Shown here in pieces: positions 1-9,283 of a DNA stretch of 64,000 bases; position 1 is the first letter of the stretch; each line of letters begins with the position of its first letter. Location: contig NZ_CP030041.1 of assembly GCF_003260975.1 (NCBI RefSeq), forward strand, positions 5,893,501 to 5,957,500. Direction: 5' to 3'. The notes below the pieces were generated by a model. The model did no database searches, had not been told where the DNA came from, and saw nothing but the letters and a program-made list of their open reading frames with translations. Origin of the DNA: Echinicola strongylocentroti. Lineage in GTDB: Bacteria; Bacteroidota; Bacteroidia; Cytophagales; Cyclobacteriaceae. The position numbers and the translations under genes were made by a program.

Positions 1-2153
1 AGCCTGTTGATAAAATCGGCAAATGAAGTAAAGAGGAGGGAATTTGTGACCGTACGGTCAAGACAGCATCCGTTCGTTTTGGTAACTGAAGAAACCTTTA
101 CAGAGACCAAGCAAAAAATCAATGACCATTCATGGGCCAGAGAGAATTTGGACGATATGCTTCAAGAGCTGGAAAGATTTGACTTTCCAGAGAAAAAGAT
201 CATTAGCAAGCCAAGACCCACGAAAGTCTGGTCGAGTTTTAACTACCAAGCCAGCGATGGCGAAATGGCTTTTAAGTACAGTTTGGCATGGAAGCTTACT
301 GGTGAGGATCACTACTTGGATAAAGTCGTGGAATTTGTCAAGACCGTTTGTGATCGCGAGGAGGGATACCTGTCCATCGGGGCGGCTACTTCCGGGGTAC
401 AGGTCCATGAAGGTAACTTTTTTCTTTTTTTGGCGGCAGCATGTGATATTATTTATAATGAGCCCAGTTTTTCCTCAGAAGACAGGGAGAATATCAACGC
501 TACTTTTCGGTATTATCTAGCCCAAAACCGACAACACATGAATTCTTTGGGAATCATGAACCATCAGGCCAGTGCTAATGCTGGGGCGCTTTTGGTAGCA
601 TTGTTTTTACAGGATATTCCAGAAATCCACCACCTTATAGAGGCTGATGGGGCATGGCAGATCAAATCGGAAAAGGAGTCATGGCAGACGGCTGGTGGTT
701 TGAGTCCACGGCAAACTATTGTTATTTGGTGGCACAGAGATACACTTTGGTGGCGCAGGCCTTTAAAAATTATGGATGGGACTTGTACCACAGGAAGTTT
801 CCGACCAAATATAAAAGCAAGGATTTTGAAAATGCCAAAAGCGGTTTTACTGGGATGAAGTTTGAAAACTGGGGCCCTACAGGCAAAAACACCCGGAGTC
901 TAGAAGATATGGTGACTCCTTATGTACCCATGATGGATGAAAATGCCAATGCCGTTGCCAGTAACGATACTAATCTTAAGGAACCGGATCCTTTTTACGA
1001 ACTGGCTTATCGGGAATATGGACAGGATGAATTGGCCTGGGTGCTGAGTAAGACGGACAGGGACTCATGGGTAGCACTCATGTATGGTGTGCCCGTATTG
1101 CCGGATGTGGAAGACCCCAGAAGGCATTCTGCCTATAAACCTAACGTAGGAATAACGGCATTGAGGTCCCAGGGTGAATCGCAAGCACCGGAAGAACAAG
1201 TACAGGCCTATCTCAAATATGGGACACATGGTGGATGGCATGGACAGTTTGATAGGACAGGGCTGCTCGCACTGGATAGGTATGGGCACAAATATTTCAG
1301 TACAGAAATGGTTTGGTTCGGATACGGGCATCCAGGATATAAAGAATGTGTCCAGACCTCTGCTACCCATAATATGGTCGTGGTGGATGGTTTGCAGCAA
1401 GAGGCCGTACCCTCTGAGCAGTTGGTGTTTTATGCCGGGGATATGATGCAGGTAAGCGTGGTAGAGACCGAGGCAAGATGGAGGAAAATACCAACATTCA
1501 ATATAGAAAAATTCCCCCCTTGGGATGATGCCGAATATGAAGATGGCTTTGAGCCGGTTTTGCAACGCCGAATGGCCATAGTGACGGATGATTATGTGGT
1601 GCTGGCTGATTATATGTCATCCTCCCAAAATCATCAGTACGATTGGTTGATCCATCCAGTTGGTTTTCAGGATATAGGTGATGTAAAGAGAAAAGGTACG
1701 CAACTCGATCAGTTAAGCACTGCCGATGATTCGCCATATAAATACTTTAAGAATGCCCAATGGTACCACATATCTCAAGGAACTTTGGTAGAATTCAAGG
1801 AAGGTGAAATGCACCTTGATGTACATACACTTTGGCCAAAAAAGGCAGAAGCATTAATTGCCGATTACCCTAATGGAGGCCGTCAAAGAGATATGAGAAA
1901 CAATCCCAATAGAAGAACTTTTGGCGTACGCACCAATGGGGAAAAAGCCTCTTTTCTGACCGTATTGGAGCCTTATAAGGGAGCATCTGCTATTGAGAAA
2001 ATCGAATCTACCTCTCCGGATAAGTTAATCATAACCTTAAAAGATGGAAGGACACAGACGGTTACTATATCCCAAATGGACGGTAAACGCCCTGTGGCCC
2101 AAATAGCTGAAACAAAAAATGGTGATGAAGTCCGGCGTGAACAGACCAATTAA
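1..2153 (+). pseudogene. Heparinase II/III-family polysaccharide lyase, 5' partial, frameshifted
   Basis: The reading frame is open to the left window edge, so the true start and probably the signal peptide lie outside. The first part (to about base 650) ends in the alpha-toroid motif NHQASANAGALL. The second part resumes one frame over at about 654 and carries KYGTHGGWHGQFDR and ATHNMVVVD, the His/Asp and HN..VVD signatures of the heparinase II/III beta-sandwich lyases (PL12/15/17/37 type). The shift falls on the G run 649-652: one extra G would restore a continuous protein of about 715 residues. The enzyme should cleave a uronic-acid polysaccharide by beta-elimination in the periplasm; the exact PL family was not assigned. 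Whether the lesion is real or a sequencing error cannot be told here. Confidence 0.82.
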
Positions 2154-2420
2154 GGGTTGGATTGGGTAGGTATTTACATCCGGCTTATGCACTAAGAATC
2201 GTCATAGGCCGTAATAATAACCTGCTATCGGCACAGTAGCTGCCACAAATAAATGACGTAGCTGCTCGAGATTTATAATCCCGAACCGGGATAATGGGGA
2301 TTGGAAATGCCCCTAGGCCATTTGTGAAAAGCACAGACGTCAATAAGGATATAGGTTTTCAGCAACTTACATGCACTATCCCTAGGGGCTGATGCTCTTA
2401 ATCCAATGGTAAAAGCTATG

Positions 2421-2513
2421 GGATGCTCCGTACCAAGCTTCTTATGAAACGAGTGGTATTGAGTTAAAAACTCAATGCTAGTGGTTCCGCAGCATAGCTG
2501 TCGGAACAACGGT
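2421..2513 (+). repeat. Double-hairpin repeat, copy 1
   Basis: Contains the AT palindrome TTGAGTTAAAAACTCAA followed by a stem-loop, GTTCCGCAGC pairing with GCTGTCGGAAC around a three-base loop with one bulged T. The preceding 35 bases (ATGCTCCGTACCAAGC) are shared with copy 2. A second small hairpin closing with CGGGGA follows at 2521-2556. Further copies lie at 2685-2783, 46701-46754, 52949-53003 and 62690-62746. Confidence 0.8.
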
Positions 2514-2569
2514 AGGAGAATCCCCGCTCCCTGAGCGTAGCCGAAGGAAACGGGGATGGATTGATAATC

Positions 2570-2688
2570 GATTTTTTGAATACACGCTTTTTTGCCATTA
2601 GATTTTTATTTCTCACGGAATGCGCAGAATCCTCAGAATGAAATAAGGTTTTTCTGGGGATTCCGTGTTTTCTGTGAGGACCTAATGC
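2570..2688. repeat. TTTCTCACGGAA dispersed repeat, copy 1
   Basis: About 115 bases closely matching 34478-34590, including TTTATTTCTCACGGAA, GAATGAAATAAGG and TTTTCTGTGAG. The two ends are partly inverted copies of each other (CTCACGGAA against TTCCGTG...CTGTGAG), so the unit can fold. There is no coding potential. Confidence 0.75.
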
Positions 2689-2783
2689 TCCGTACCAAGC
2701 CTCTTATGAAACTTCCGTATGAGTGGTATTGAGTTAAAAACTCCATGCTAGTGGTTCCGCAGCATAGCTGTCGGAACAACGGT
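2685..2783 (+). repeat. Double-hairpin repeat, copy 2
   Basis: Near-identical to 2421-2513, with a 10-base insertion (TTCCGTATGA region) and one base change in the AT palindrome. Together the two copies form a direct repeat around the TTTCTCACGGAA element. Confidence 0.8.
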
Positions 2784-2906
2784 TTACACTACTGTTGCTG
2801 TGTTGGTATGACGCAATGATGATAATTTTATTATCGGCCACTGGTTAAGTGATAGATAAGAGCTAATGCATAAACCGGCTTTATGGTTTATAGTGCTGGG
2901 AAGGAT

Positions 2907-4109
2907 TTACAAGAAACGTTTCAATGCTAAGCCAGCAACCGTTCTGCCAATGGATAGGGAAGAGGTAGCTGCAGGACTGGGGGCATTGAGGACGTTGATG
3001 GCATGGGCGTTTTCTGTGATGGCAAAATCATCCAACAAGCCACCAGTACGATCACAGGCCTGGGCACGCACGCCTGCACCACCGTCCACAAGGTCGTCTT
3101 CTTTGAGGTCAGGAATCAGTTCTTGCAGGGCATGGGTAAAGGCCGTTTTGGAGAAGGAGCGATAGTATTCTCCTATTCCGGTCTTCCAGTATTTGGCGGC
3201 TACTTTTTGCAGGCCTGGCCAAGTGATGGCTTCACGGAATTCCTTAAGGTTGAAATCCGTTCTTTTGTACCCTTCCCGCTTAAAGGCCATGACCGCATTT
3301 GGTCCAGCTTCCACGCCACCTTTCATCATGCGGGTAAAGTGGACGCCTAGGAAAGGGAAATTGGGATCTGGCACGGGATAGATAAGGTTTTTGACCAAGT
3401 ATTCCCGTTCTTTTTTGAGTTTGTAATACTCCCCACGAAAAGGAATGATCTTGACATCCAAGTCCAGCTCACCGTTCATATCGGCGACCTTGTCAGAATA
3501 AAGTCCGGCACAGTTGATCATGAGCCGGGAAACGATGGTCTTACCAGAAGTGGCCAGCTCAGATTGCTCGGCTTTGTGATTGATTTTTTTGACTTTATGA
3601 CCGAGAAGGATTTCTCCACCTAATGATTTGAATTTTTCACCATAGGCCAAGGCCACTTTTTTATAATCTACGATACCGGTTTGTGGTACGTGCAGGGCAG
3701 CGACTCCCTTACAGTAGGGCTCATATTCCTTGAGTTCGTCCAAGGTGATCTGACGAGTTCCTGTCAATCCATTTTGGAGTCCCCTTTTTAGGAGGTTTTG
3801 CAGCAAGGGGAGTTGTTCGTCCTTGGTGGCCACTACGACTTTACCGGTAATCTCAAAGGGGATATTCTCCTCTTCGCAGAATTTAATCAGCCCATGGTAT
3901 CCATTGATGCAGTTGGTGGCTTTCAATGACCCAGGCTTGTAATAAAGACCAGAATGGATCACACCAGAATTATTGCCTGTTTGGTGCTTGGCAAGTTCAT
4001 TTTCTTTTTCCAGGATAACTACCTTTAGTCCTGGCTGCTGCTGGATTATAGTAAGTCCGGTGGCAAGGCCCACGATGCCACCACCCACAATTGCAATATC
4101 GTATGTCAT
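2907..4109 (-). CDS. lhgO: L-2-hydroxyglutarate oxidase
   Basis: FAD-dependent oxidase/dehydrogenase that converts L-2-hydroxyglutarate to 2-oxoglutarate, normally feeding electrons to the respiratory quinone pool. The N-terminus holds the dinucleotide-binding motif IVGGGIVGLATG (residues 6-17) and acidic strand VVILEKE, followed by HQTGNNSGVIHSGLYY, a hallmark of the LhgO/YgaF branch of the DAO superfamily. C-terminal GAGVRAQACDRTGGLLDDF completes the flavin site. At 400 residues it has the normal family length. It stands alone: the next minus-strand gene ends about 290 bases upstream and the intervening DNA shows nothing recognisable. Confidence 0.93.
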   Translation of the reverse strand: MTYDIAIVGGGIVGLATGLTIIQQQPGLKVVILEKENELAKHQTGNNSGVIHSGLYYKPGSLKATNCINGYHGLIKFCEEENIPFEITGKVVVATKDEQLPLLQNLLKRGLQNGLTGTRQITLDELKEYEPYCKGVAALHVPQTGIVDYKKVALAYGEKFKSLGGEILLGHKVKKINHKAEQSELATSGKTIVSRLMINCAGLYSDKVADMNGELDLDVKIIPFRGEYYKLKKEREYLVKNLIYPVPDPNFPFLGVHFTRMMKGGVEAGPNAVMAFKREGYKRTDFNLKEFREAITWPGLQKVAAKYWKTGIGEYYRSFSKTAFTHALQELIPDLKEDDLVDGGAGVRAQACDRTGGLLDDFAITENAHAINVLNAPSPAATSSLSIGRTVAGLALKRFL

Positions 4110-4399
4110 CTTTCCCGTCAGTTGTGTTTAAGCATTGACAATTTATGTGCTAAAAGTAATAAGCAACAAATATACAGATTCAAATAGTTTCTAGAGTAGA
4201 TAAATTGCCTTTAAAACCGTCTCTGAAAATCGTTTGAACCCTTCCTGCGTATTGTTACGCCCTTTTCTCATGCCGTATCCATTATGAAAGGGTTTGTTTG
4301 GAGCAGACAGGGCCGCAATGAATTGATGTTGATTTGATGGTATTACTTCTGCATTTTCCTTTGGAATGAGCTGTTTCGGTGCACGTTTTATGAAGGTTT

Positions 4400-5017
4400 C
4401 TATGAAAACAGCCCATTGATTTCCCTGTCGATCTGGTTGACGATAAAGCTAAAGTCCTCCCTGTTGGATACGAAATCGAGGTGGTTGACATCAATGATCA
4501 ATAGCTTGCCTTTGTCGTAGTGGCTGATCCAGTTTTCATAGTGCTTATTGAGGTTTTTGAGATAATTGATGCTGATGGTGGTTTCGTAATCCCGTCCTCT
4601 TTTTTCGATCTGGCTTACCAGTTTAGGAATATCAGCGCGTAGGTAGATCAACAGATCAGGAGGTGTGGCATACGCCATCATCGAATGGAAGAGCTTGAGG
4701 TAGTTTTGGTAATCCCGTTCTTCAAAACAACCGGATTGGTGCAGGTTGGCAGCAAAGATGTAAGCGTCCTCGTAAATGGTCCTGTCCTGAACAGTATATG
4801 TGGGGGACTTTGCAATATCTTTGACCTGTTGGAAACGACTGTTCAAAAAATAGATTTGGAGATGAAAGGACCACTTTTTCATGTCTTCGTAGAAGTCCTC
4901 CAAATAGGGGTTGTCTTCAGTATCCTCCAGCTCGATCTTCCAGTCATAGTGATGCCCCAGTTTTTTGGCCAGTGTCGTTTTGCCACTTCCGATATTGCCA
5001 GCGATAGCGATGTGCAT
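4400..5017 (-). CDS. Deoxynucleoside kinase (dAdo/dGuo kinase family)
   Basis: Phosphorylates purine deoxynucleosides for nucleotide salvage in the cytosol. The P-loop is GNIGSGKTT (residues 7-15), the catalytic/sugar-binding DRTIYED sits at 78-84, and the LID region is the Arg-rich EKRGRDYE. Length (205 residues) fits the bacterial dNK family. In Bacteroidota this protein is often annotated simply as deoxynucleoside kinase; the preferred base is not decidable from sequence alone. The start MHIAIAGNIG gives the standard short leader before the P-loop. It is transcribed in the same direction as the dehydrogenase upstream (5132-6022) across a 114-base gap. Confidence 0.92.
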   Translation of the reverse strand: MHIAIAGNIGSGKTTLAKKLGHHYDWKIELEDTEDNPYLEDFYEDMKKWSFHLQIYFLNSRFQQVKDIAKSPTYTVQDRTIYEDAYIFAANLHQSGCFEERDYQNYLKLFHSMMAYATPPDLLIYLRADIPKLVSQIEKRGRDYETTISINYLKNLNKHYENWISHYDKGKLLIIDVNHLDFVSNREDFSFIVNQIDREINGLFS

Positions 5018-5131
5018 GGTTAGTGATTAAGTTACGTGTATATTGGTCAGTGAGTGGAGTGTCAGCGGATGGCCAAATGGCGAGCGTGCTTCCCCAGAAT
5101 CTAAATTGGTTTTCCTTAACATTAATACTGC

Positions 5132-6022
5132 TTACTTATTAAACCGTTCTGAAACGATGAGTTCTTTGCTTCCATGTGTATGAAGGTAAAACCCCTCACC
5201 GGATTTGATGCCTTTGTTTCCTGCCTCGACCATATTGACCAGAAGGGGGCAAGGTGCGTATTTCGGGTTGCCGAGGCCTTCGTGGAGTACATTCAGAATA
5301 GAAAGGCATACATCAAGGCCAATAAAGTCTGCCAGTTGCAGTGGTCCCATAGGATGTGCCATGCCCAGCTTCATGACGGTATCGATTTCCTGTACACCCG
5401 CTACTCCTTCATACAGGGAGTAAATGGCCTCATTGATCATGGGCATCAGGATACGATTGGCGACGAAACCCGGGTAGTCATTTACGGCTACCGGTGCCTT
5501 CTCCAGTCCTTTTGCTACGGACATGATCTGATGGGTGGTTTCTTCGGAGGTTTTATACCCTTTGATGACTTCTACTAGCGGCATGACAGGAACTGGATTC
5601 ATGAAATGCATCCCGATAACTTGCTCCGGCCGATTAGTAGCAGCGGCTATTTTGGTGATGGAAATGGAGGAAGTGTTCGTGGCCAAAATGGTGTTTTTTG
5701 GGCAGTGCTGATCCAGCTGGCGGAAAATGTCCAGCTTTAGTTTGGTGTCTTCGGTGGCGGCTTCTACCACGATGTCTGCGTTTTGCACGCCGTCAGCCAA
5801 CTCGGTATGGGTGGTGATATTGGCCAATACGGACTCCTTTTCTTCTGCCTGGATGACCCCTTTGGAGAGCTGCCGGTCCAAGTTCTTGGAAATCGTCGCC
5901 AAGGCTTTTTCCAAGGCTTTTTCATTGGTATCTATAAGCGATACCTGATGGTCATGTTGGGCAAAGACATGGGCGATTCCGTTGCCCATGGTGCCTGATC
6001 CTATTACTGCTATTTTCAACAT
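5132..6022 (-). CDS. hbd: 3-hydroxybutyryl-CoA dehydrogenase
   Basis: NAD(P)-dependent (S)-3-hydroxyacyl-CoA dehydrogenase for fatty-acid or butanoate metabolism. The Rossmann motif is VIGSGTMGNGIAHVFA (residues 6-21). TNTSSISI carries the active-site Ser, and IGMHFMNPVP holds the catalytic His of the His-Glu pair. DYPGFVANRILMPMINEA begins the C-terminal dimerisation domain and GEGFY is the usual tail motif. At 296 residues it matches the single-domain Hbd/PaaH type, not the FadB fusion. No thiolase or crotonase neighbours are present, so the pathway is open. Confidence 0.93.
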   Translation of the reverse strand: MLKIAVIGSGTMGNGIAHVFAQHDHQVSLIDTNEKALEKALATISKNLDRQLSKGVIQAEEKESVLANITTHTELADGVQNADIVVEAATEDTKLKLDIFRQLDQHCPKNTILATNTSSISITKIAAATNRPEQVIGMHFMNPVPVMPLVEVIKGYKTSEETTHQIMSVAKGLEKAPVAVNDYPGFVANRILMPMINEAIYSLYEGVAGVQEIDTVMKLGMAHPMGPLQLADFIGLDVCLSILNVLHEGLGNPKYAPCPLLVNMVEAGNKGIKSGEGFYLHTHGSKELIVSERFNK

Positions 6023-6266
6023 CGAGAAGAGGTTTGATTAACGGATAATTTCTACCGGGATTTTCGAATCTAGCCTCGCTGATCCCTGCTGGTATTTGCC
6101 TGTTGGATTGATATAAATCTAATTTTTATCCTTGGGTTTAGCAAATGTTAGGTACAATGTATAGGGTACAAATTACGAAGTGTCATAACGCTGACCTTGA
6201 TGCGATAGACATGCCTTGGCATAATTACTGCCAATGGCATTTTCTTACTATTTGCACACTTTTAGT

Positions 6267-6274
6267 TACCTTTG
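6267..6274 (+). promoter_or_regulatory. Bacteroidota -7 box TACCTTTG, possible leaderless start
   Basis: TACCTTTG matches the TAnnTTTG -7 consensus and ends only six bases before the ATG at 6281, so transcription would begin at or next to the start codon. A clear -33 TTTG at the usual spacing is missing (the nearest, 6251-6254, is too close), so this is tentative. Confidence 0.35.
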
Positions 6275-6280
6275 CATGAT

Positions 6281-7120
6281 ATGGATACAATTAATGAACT
6301 AGGTAAGATTTCTAGCCTGCCGATCACGCGATTTACCGCTCATGGAGCTTATTTGAATATGTCCAATGGGAATGAGGTGCTTTTGCCCCAAGGGTATCTG
6401 ACGGGTGATGAAAAAGAAGGAGAGGAAGTAGCCGTATTTGTATATACGGACAGTGAGGACCGTCCGGTGGCGATTACCGATAGGCCCGTGGCATTGGTGG
6501 ATGAATTTGCCATCATGGAAGTCAAAGAAGTGACCCCGTTTGGTGCATTTATGGATTGGGGGCTTCCTAAGGATCTTTTTGTGCCCAAATCAGAAATGGG
6601 CAAGCCCATGACGCCGGGAGATCACTGTCTAGTGATGATCTGTGTGGATTATAAAACCAATCGACTGATAGGCGTATCCAAGTACCAGGATTTTATGCTG
6701 AATGATACATCGGAGTTTGAAGAAGGGCAGGAAGTAGAGGCCTTGGTTTTTGACTCGACAGATCTTGGTTATAAAGTGCTTATCGATCAGCATTACGAAG
6801 GATTATTGTATGCAAATGAGACATTTAAGGAAATTGAGGTAGGGGATGAAGTGACGGCCTATATCAAAAAGCGCCGAGAAGACGGCAAACTCGATGTGCA
6901 GTTGACACCGGTAGGAAGGCAGAAATACGAAGAAGGGGCAGAAAAAATCTTAAACCTTTTAAAAGTTAAGCGTTTTTTGCCCCTTCATGATAAATCATCC
7001 CCCGAAGAAATCAAAAAGACGTTAGGGATGAGTAAAAAGCACTTTAAACAATCCATTGGTCAATTATATAAAAGTAGGAAGATCGAAATCAAAGCGGATG
7101 GTATTGAGTTGGCGGATTAA
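6281..7120 (+). CDS. CvfB-like S1 RNA-binding protein
   Basis: Member of the CvfB/YitL family: tandem S1-like OB folds followed by a C-terminal winged helix, thought to bind RNA and affect gene expression. S1-type elements are visible at VTPFGAFMDWGLPKDLFVP and LGYKVLIDQHYEGLLY. The C-terminal GMSKKHFKQSIGQLYKSRKI is the conserved winged-helix end of the family. The chosen ATG (MDTINELGKIS) is three codons after an in-frame TTG, which falls inside the candidate -7 box. The stop overlaps the convergent ArsC-like gene by four bases. Confidence 0.88.
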   Translation: MDTINELGKISSLPITRFTAHGAYLNMSNGNEVLLPQGYLTGDEKEGEEVAVFVYTDSEDRPVAITDRPVALVDEFAIMEVKEVTPFGAFMDWGLPKDLFVPKSEMGKPMTPGDHCLVMICVDYKTNRLIGVSKYQDFMLNDTSEFEEGQEVEALVFDSTDLGYKVLIDQHYEGLLYANETFKEIEVGDEVTAYIKKRREDGKLDVQLTPVGRQKYEEGAEKILNLLKVKRFLPLHDKSSPEEIKKTLGMSKKHFKQSIGQLYKSRKIEIKADGIELAD

Positions 7121-7476
7121 TCCAACTTAAATATCTCGCCTGGTTTTATACAAAGCACTGCTTTGCCCCGCTTGATGGCAATGGGAGCTTTGAGCAGGTA
7201 AGGATGTTTGACCAATATGTGCAACCAGCTTTCATCATCCCAGGTTTTACCTGCTATTTGGCTTTGGTATTCCGGATGGGCCCGGTTGAGCAAGTCCTTG
7301 GCCCGCAAGTGCAATTTATCCAGGATAGTTCTCCATCCCGTCGTGGTGATGTGCTCTTTCTCAATATTGATCTCATTGACATACCGAGAAACCGATCGCG
7401 CATATGCCCTCGCTTGCTTGTCGATAGTGTGCGAAGGAATATAATAGAAGAACAATTCATTTGGATGCATTTTCAT
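7117..7476 (-). CDS. ArsC/Spx-fold protein lacking the catalytic cysteine
   Basis: A 119-residue thioredoxin-fold protein of the ArsC/YffB/Spx type. Family landmarks are FYYIPSHTIDKQARAYA (strand 1/helix 1), the mid-protein RTILDKLHLRAKDLLNRAHPEY and the cis-Pro-like HPYLLKAPIAIKRGKAVLC. In arsenate reductases helix 1 begins with a Cys (C-x-x-x-K/R); here that position is Ser/His/Thr, and the only Cys lies near the C-terminus, so classical arsenate reduction is unlikely. Similar Cys-less homologues are, from memory, common in Bacteroidota. Function unknown. Confidence 0.75.
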   Translation of the reverse strand: MKMHPNELFFYYIPSHTIDKQARAYARSVSRYVNEINIEKEHITTTGWRTILDKLHLRAKDLLNRAHPEYQSQIAGKTWDDESWLHILVKHPYLLKAPIAIKRGKAVLCIKPGEIFKLD

Positions 7477-7679
7477 GTCGAAACTGGGTTTATGTTACCA
7501 ATAAAAATACGAATAATATTGTAAATTCCAAATAAATTACCATGAAATTTACCAGAGATAGGTGAAAATATGGTTTATGAAAGCGTTGGAAATGCATATA
7601 AAGTGACTCCAAATAGAACAGTTTTCTAGCGCTATTCAGCTTGCCAATACGACAAGCGTGCAATTCAATAAAATAAGGT

Positions 7680-8168
7680 ATGGATCTAGCTAATTTCAGG
7701 CAAAAATCCCTTTCGGATTATAGCCATAACAAGAAGCTGCGTGTGAGGTTAAGGAAAGTCAAGCCCAAGGTTCTTGATGAGAGGTTTGCGGCAGCGCATG
7801 AAGAGCAGTTTGAGAAGATCGATTGCTTGGATTGTGCCAATTGCTGCAAGACCACTAGCCCAATTTTTCTGCAAATTGATATCGATCGATTGGCGAAGAA
7901 ACTGCGAATGAAATCTTCCGAATTTATCGACACTTATTTGCACAGGGATGAGGAGGGGGATTTTGTGCTGAACAGTTCCCCATGCCCCTTTTTGGGCGAG
8001 GACAATAAGTGTTTTGTGTACGAATCACGGCCCAAAGCATGCCGCGAGTATCCACATACCAATCGAAAAAACATGCATGGCATATTGGGATTGACCCTAA
8101 AAAACACCTTGGTTTGTCCTGCTGTTCATGAAATCTTTCAAGACTTTTCCAAAGAATTTAGGAAGTAA
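7680..8168 (+). CDS. YkgJ-family cysteine-cluster protein
   Basis: Small (162 residues) protein with the UPF0153/YkgJ cysteine pattern: CLDCANCC (Cys-x2-Cys-x2-Cys-Cys, about residues 50-57), then SSPCPFLGEDNKCFVYESRP and KACREYP. The eight or so cysteines are expected to bind zinc or an Fe-S cluster; the biochemical role of the family is not established. No signal peptide, so cytosolic. It is followed 49 bases later by a ROK kinase, but shared function is not evident. Confidence 0.88.
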   Translation: MDLANFRQKSLSDYSHNKKLRVRLRKVKPKVLDERFAAAHEEQFEKIDCLDCANCCKTTSPIFLQIDIDRLAKKLRMKSSEFIDTYLHRDEEGDFVLNSSPCPFLGEDNKCFVYESRPKACREYPHTNRKNMHGILGLTLKNTLVCPAVHEIFQDFSKEFRK

Positions 8169-8217
8169 GCTTATCTGTTTACTATTTTAGATGTCAAAAC
8201 CTATTAAACCGTAAACC

Positions 8218-9135
8218 ATGCATAATCAAGACGAGCACTTTTTGGGTGTAGACGTAGGTGGAACTCACCTGAAAATTGGTAAAGTAAACCAGCAAGGAGA
8301 AATTGTATCTTTTGATAAAGAAGATACCAGCCATTATAAGGAAGACCCAAAGGGGTTTAATTCCTGTTTTGTGGATGTTATAGGCAAGTACTTGTCAAAA
8401 TACCCCGATATCAATAAAGTAGGCATTGGCCTACCGGGCTTGATCAATAAAGAGCGGACTACCACATTGGAGATTCCGGCAATACCGGCCTTGGACGGGT
8501 TTAACCTGAAAGGTAGCCTGCTGGAAAAATATCCAGAGAAAAGTTTCTATTTGGAAAATGACGCCAGTGCTGCTGCAATGGGTGAGTTTAAATTTGCTTC
8601 CTCAAAACCCTCTCCCAATTTTCTGTTTATCACAATGGGGACAGGAATCGGAAGTGCTGCCGTCGTGGACGGGAAGATATTTAAGGGAGCACGAGGCAAT
8701 GCCATGGAAATGGGGCACATGCTTTCTAGGGGTAATGCCAGACTGGAAACCCTCATTGGCAGAAATGGCATATTGAGCATTATGGAAAGAATGATCAATG
8801 CCTATCCGGAGAAGGCCGGGGAATTATTGGACAAGGAATTGGGAACCCATCTGCTGGTAGATACTGCGCGTGAGGGGAATGAAGTGTCCTTGATGACTTT
8901 TGAAGAAGTGGCCGATATCCTCGGAGAGGCAATTGTCTCCACCGTTCGGGTTTTAGACGTAAATGAAGTCTATTTTGGCGGGGGGATCTCCGCTGGTCTG
9001 GAGTTTATGATGCCTGCACTCGAAAAGACCGTCAGGCAGTACCTTACCCATTATTACACCAATGACCTTCAGCTCAAAAAAGCTACTTTGGGCAATAACG
9101 CTGGTACACAAGGAGCCGCAGCTCTGTGTTTTTAA
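8218..9135 (+). CDS. ROK-family sugar kinase (glucokinase-like)
   Basis: ATP-dependent hexose kinase fold: LGVDVGGTHLKIGKV (phosphate-1), IGLPGLI, LENDASAAAMGEF (catalytic Asp) and MGTGIGSAAVVDGKIF (adenosine/phosphate-2). The ROK signature His is present in MEMGHM, but the zinc-binding CxCGxxGC cluster that normally follows is absent, replaced by a Cys-free stretch. It is therefore likely a zinc-independent sugar kinase, as in the polyphosphate-glucokinase branch. Substrate (glucose, or another hexose) cannot be fixed. Length 305 is normal. Confidence 0.88.
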   Translation: MHNQDEHFLGVDVGGTHLKIGKVNQQGEIVSFDKEDTSHYKEDPKGFNSCFVDVIGKYLSKYPDINKVGIGLPGLINKERTTTLEIPAIPALDGFNLKGSLLEKYPEKSFYLENDASAAAMGEFKFASSKPSPNFLFITMGTGIGSAAVVDGKIFKGARGNAMEMGHMLSRGNARLETLIGRNGILSIMERMINAYPEKAGELLDKELGTHLLVDTAREGNEVSLMTFEEVADILGEAIVSTVRVLDVNEVYFGGGISAGLEFMMPALEKTVRQYLTHYYTNDLQLKKATLGNNAGTQGAAALCF

Positions 9136-9283
9136 TTGATAGTCTTGAGACGTGAGATTTGAGACATTTCTGTGGGAGGTTAGTTGGGGGCTTTAGAGCA
9201 CGGAGGCTCCCAGAATGGCGTCAGGTGAGCTCAATTTCCAATTTGGCACCATGAAAAGCCTTCGTCTCAGGACAGCATTGACA

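Larger units (their letters stand above)
2175..2884. repeat. Repeat-filled gap bounded by degenerate MITE-type ends
   Basis: No gene is seen between 2154 and 2906. The left edge (CCGGCTTATGCACTAAG, about 2179) and right edge (CTAATGCATAAACCGG, about 2862) are inverted relative to each other and resemble the ends of the complete element at 60720-60912. Inside lie two copies of the double-hairpin repeat, one copy of the TTTCTCACGGAA element, and a stretch at 2303-2375 that is the reverse complement of 51800-51890. It reads as a landing site for several short non-autonomous elements. Confidence 0.5.
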
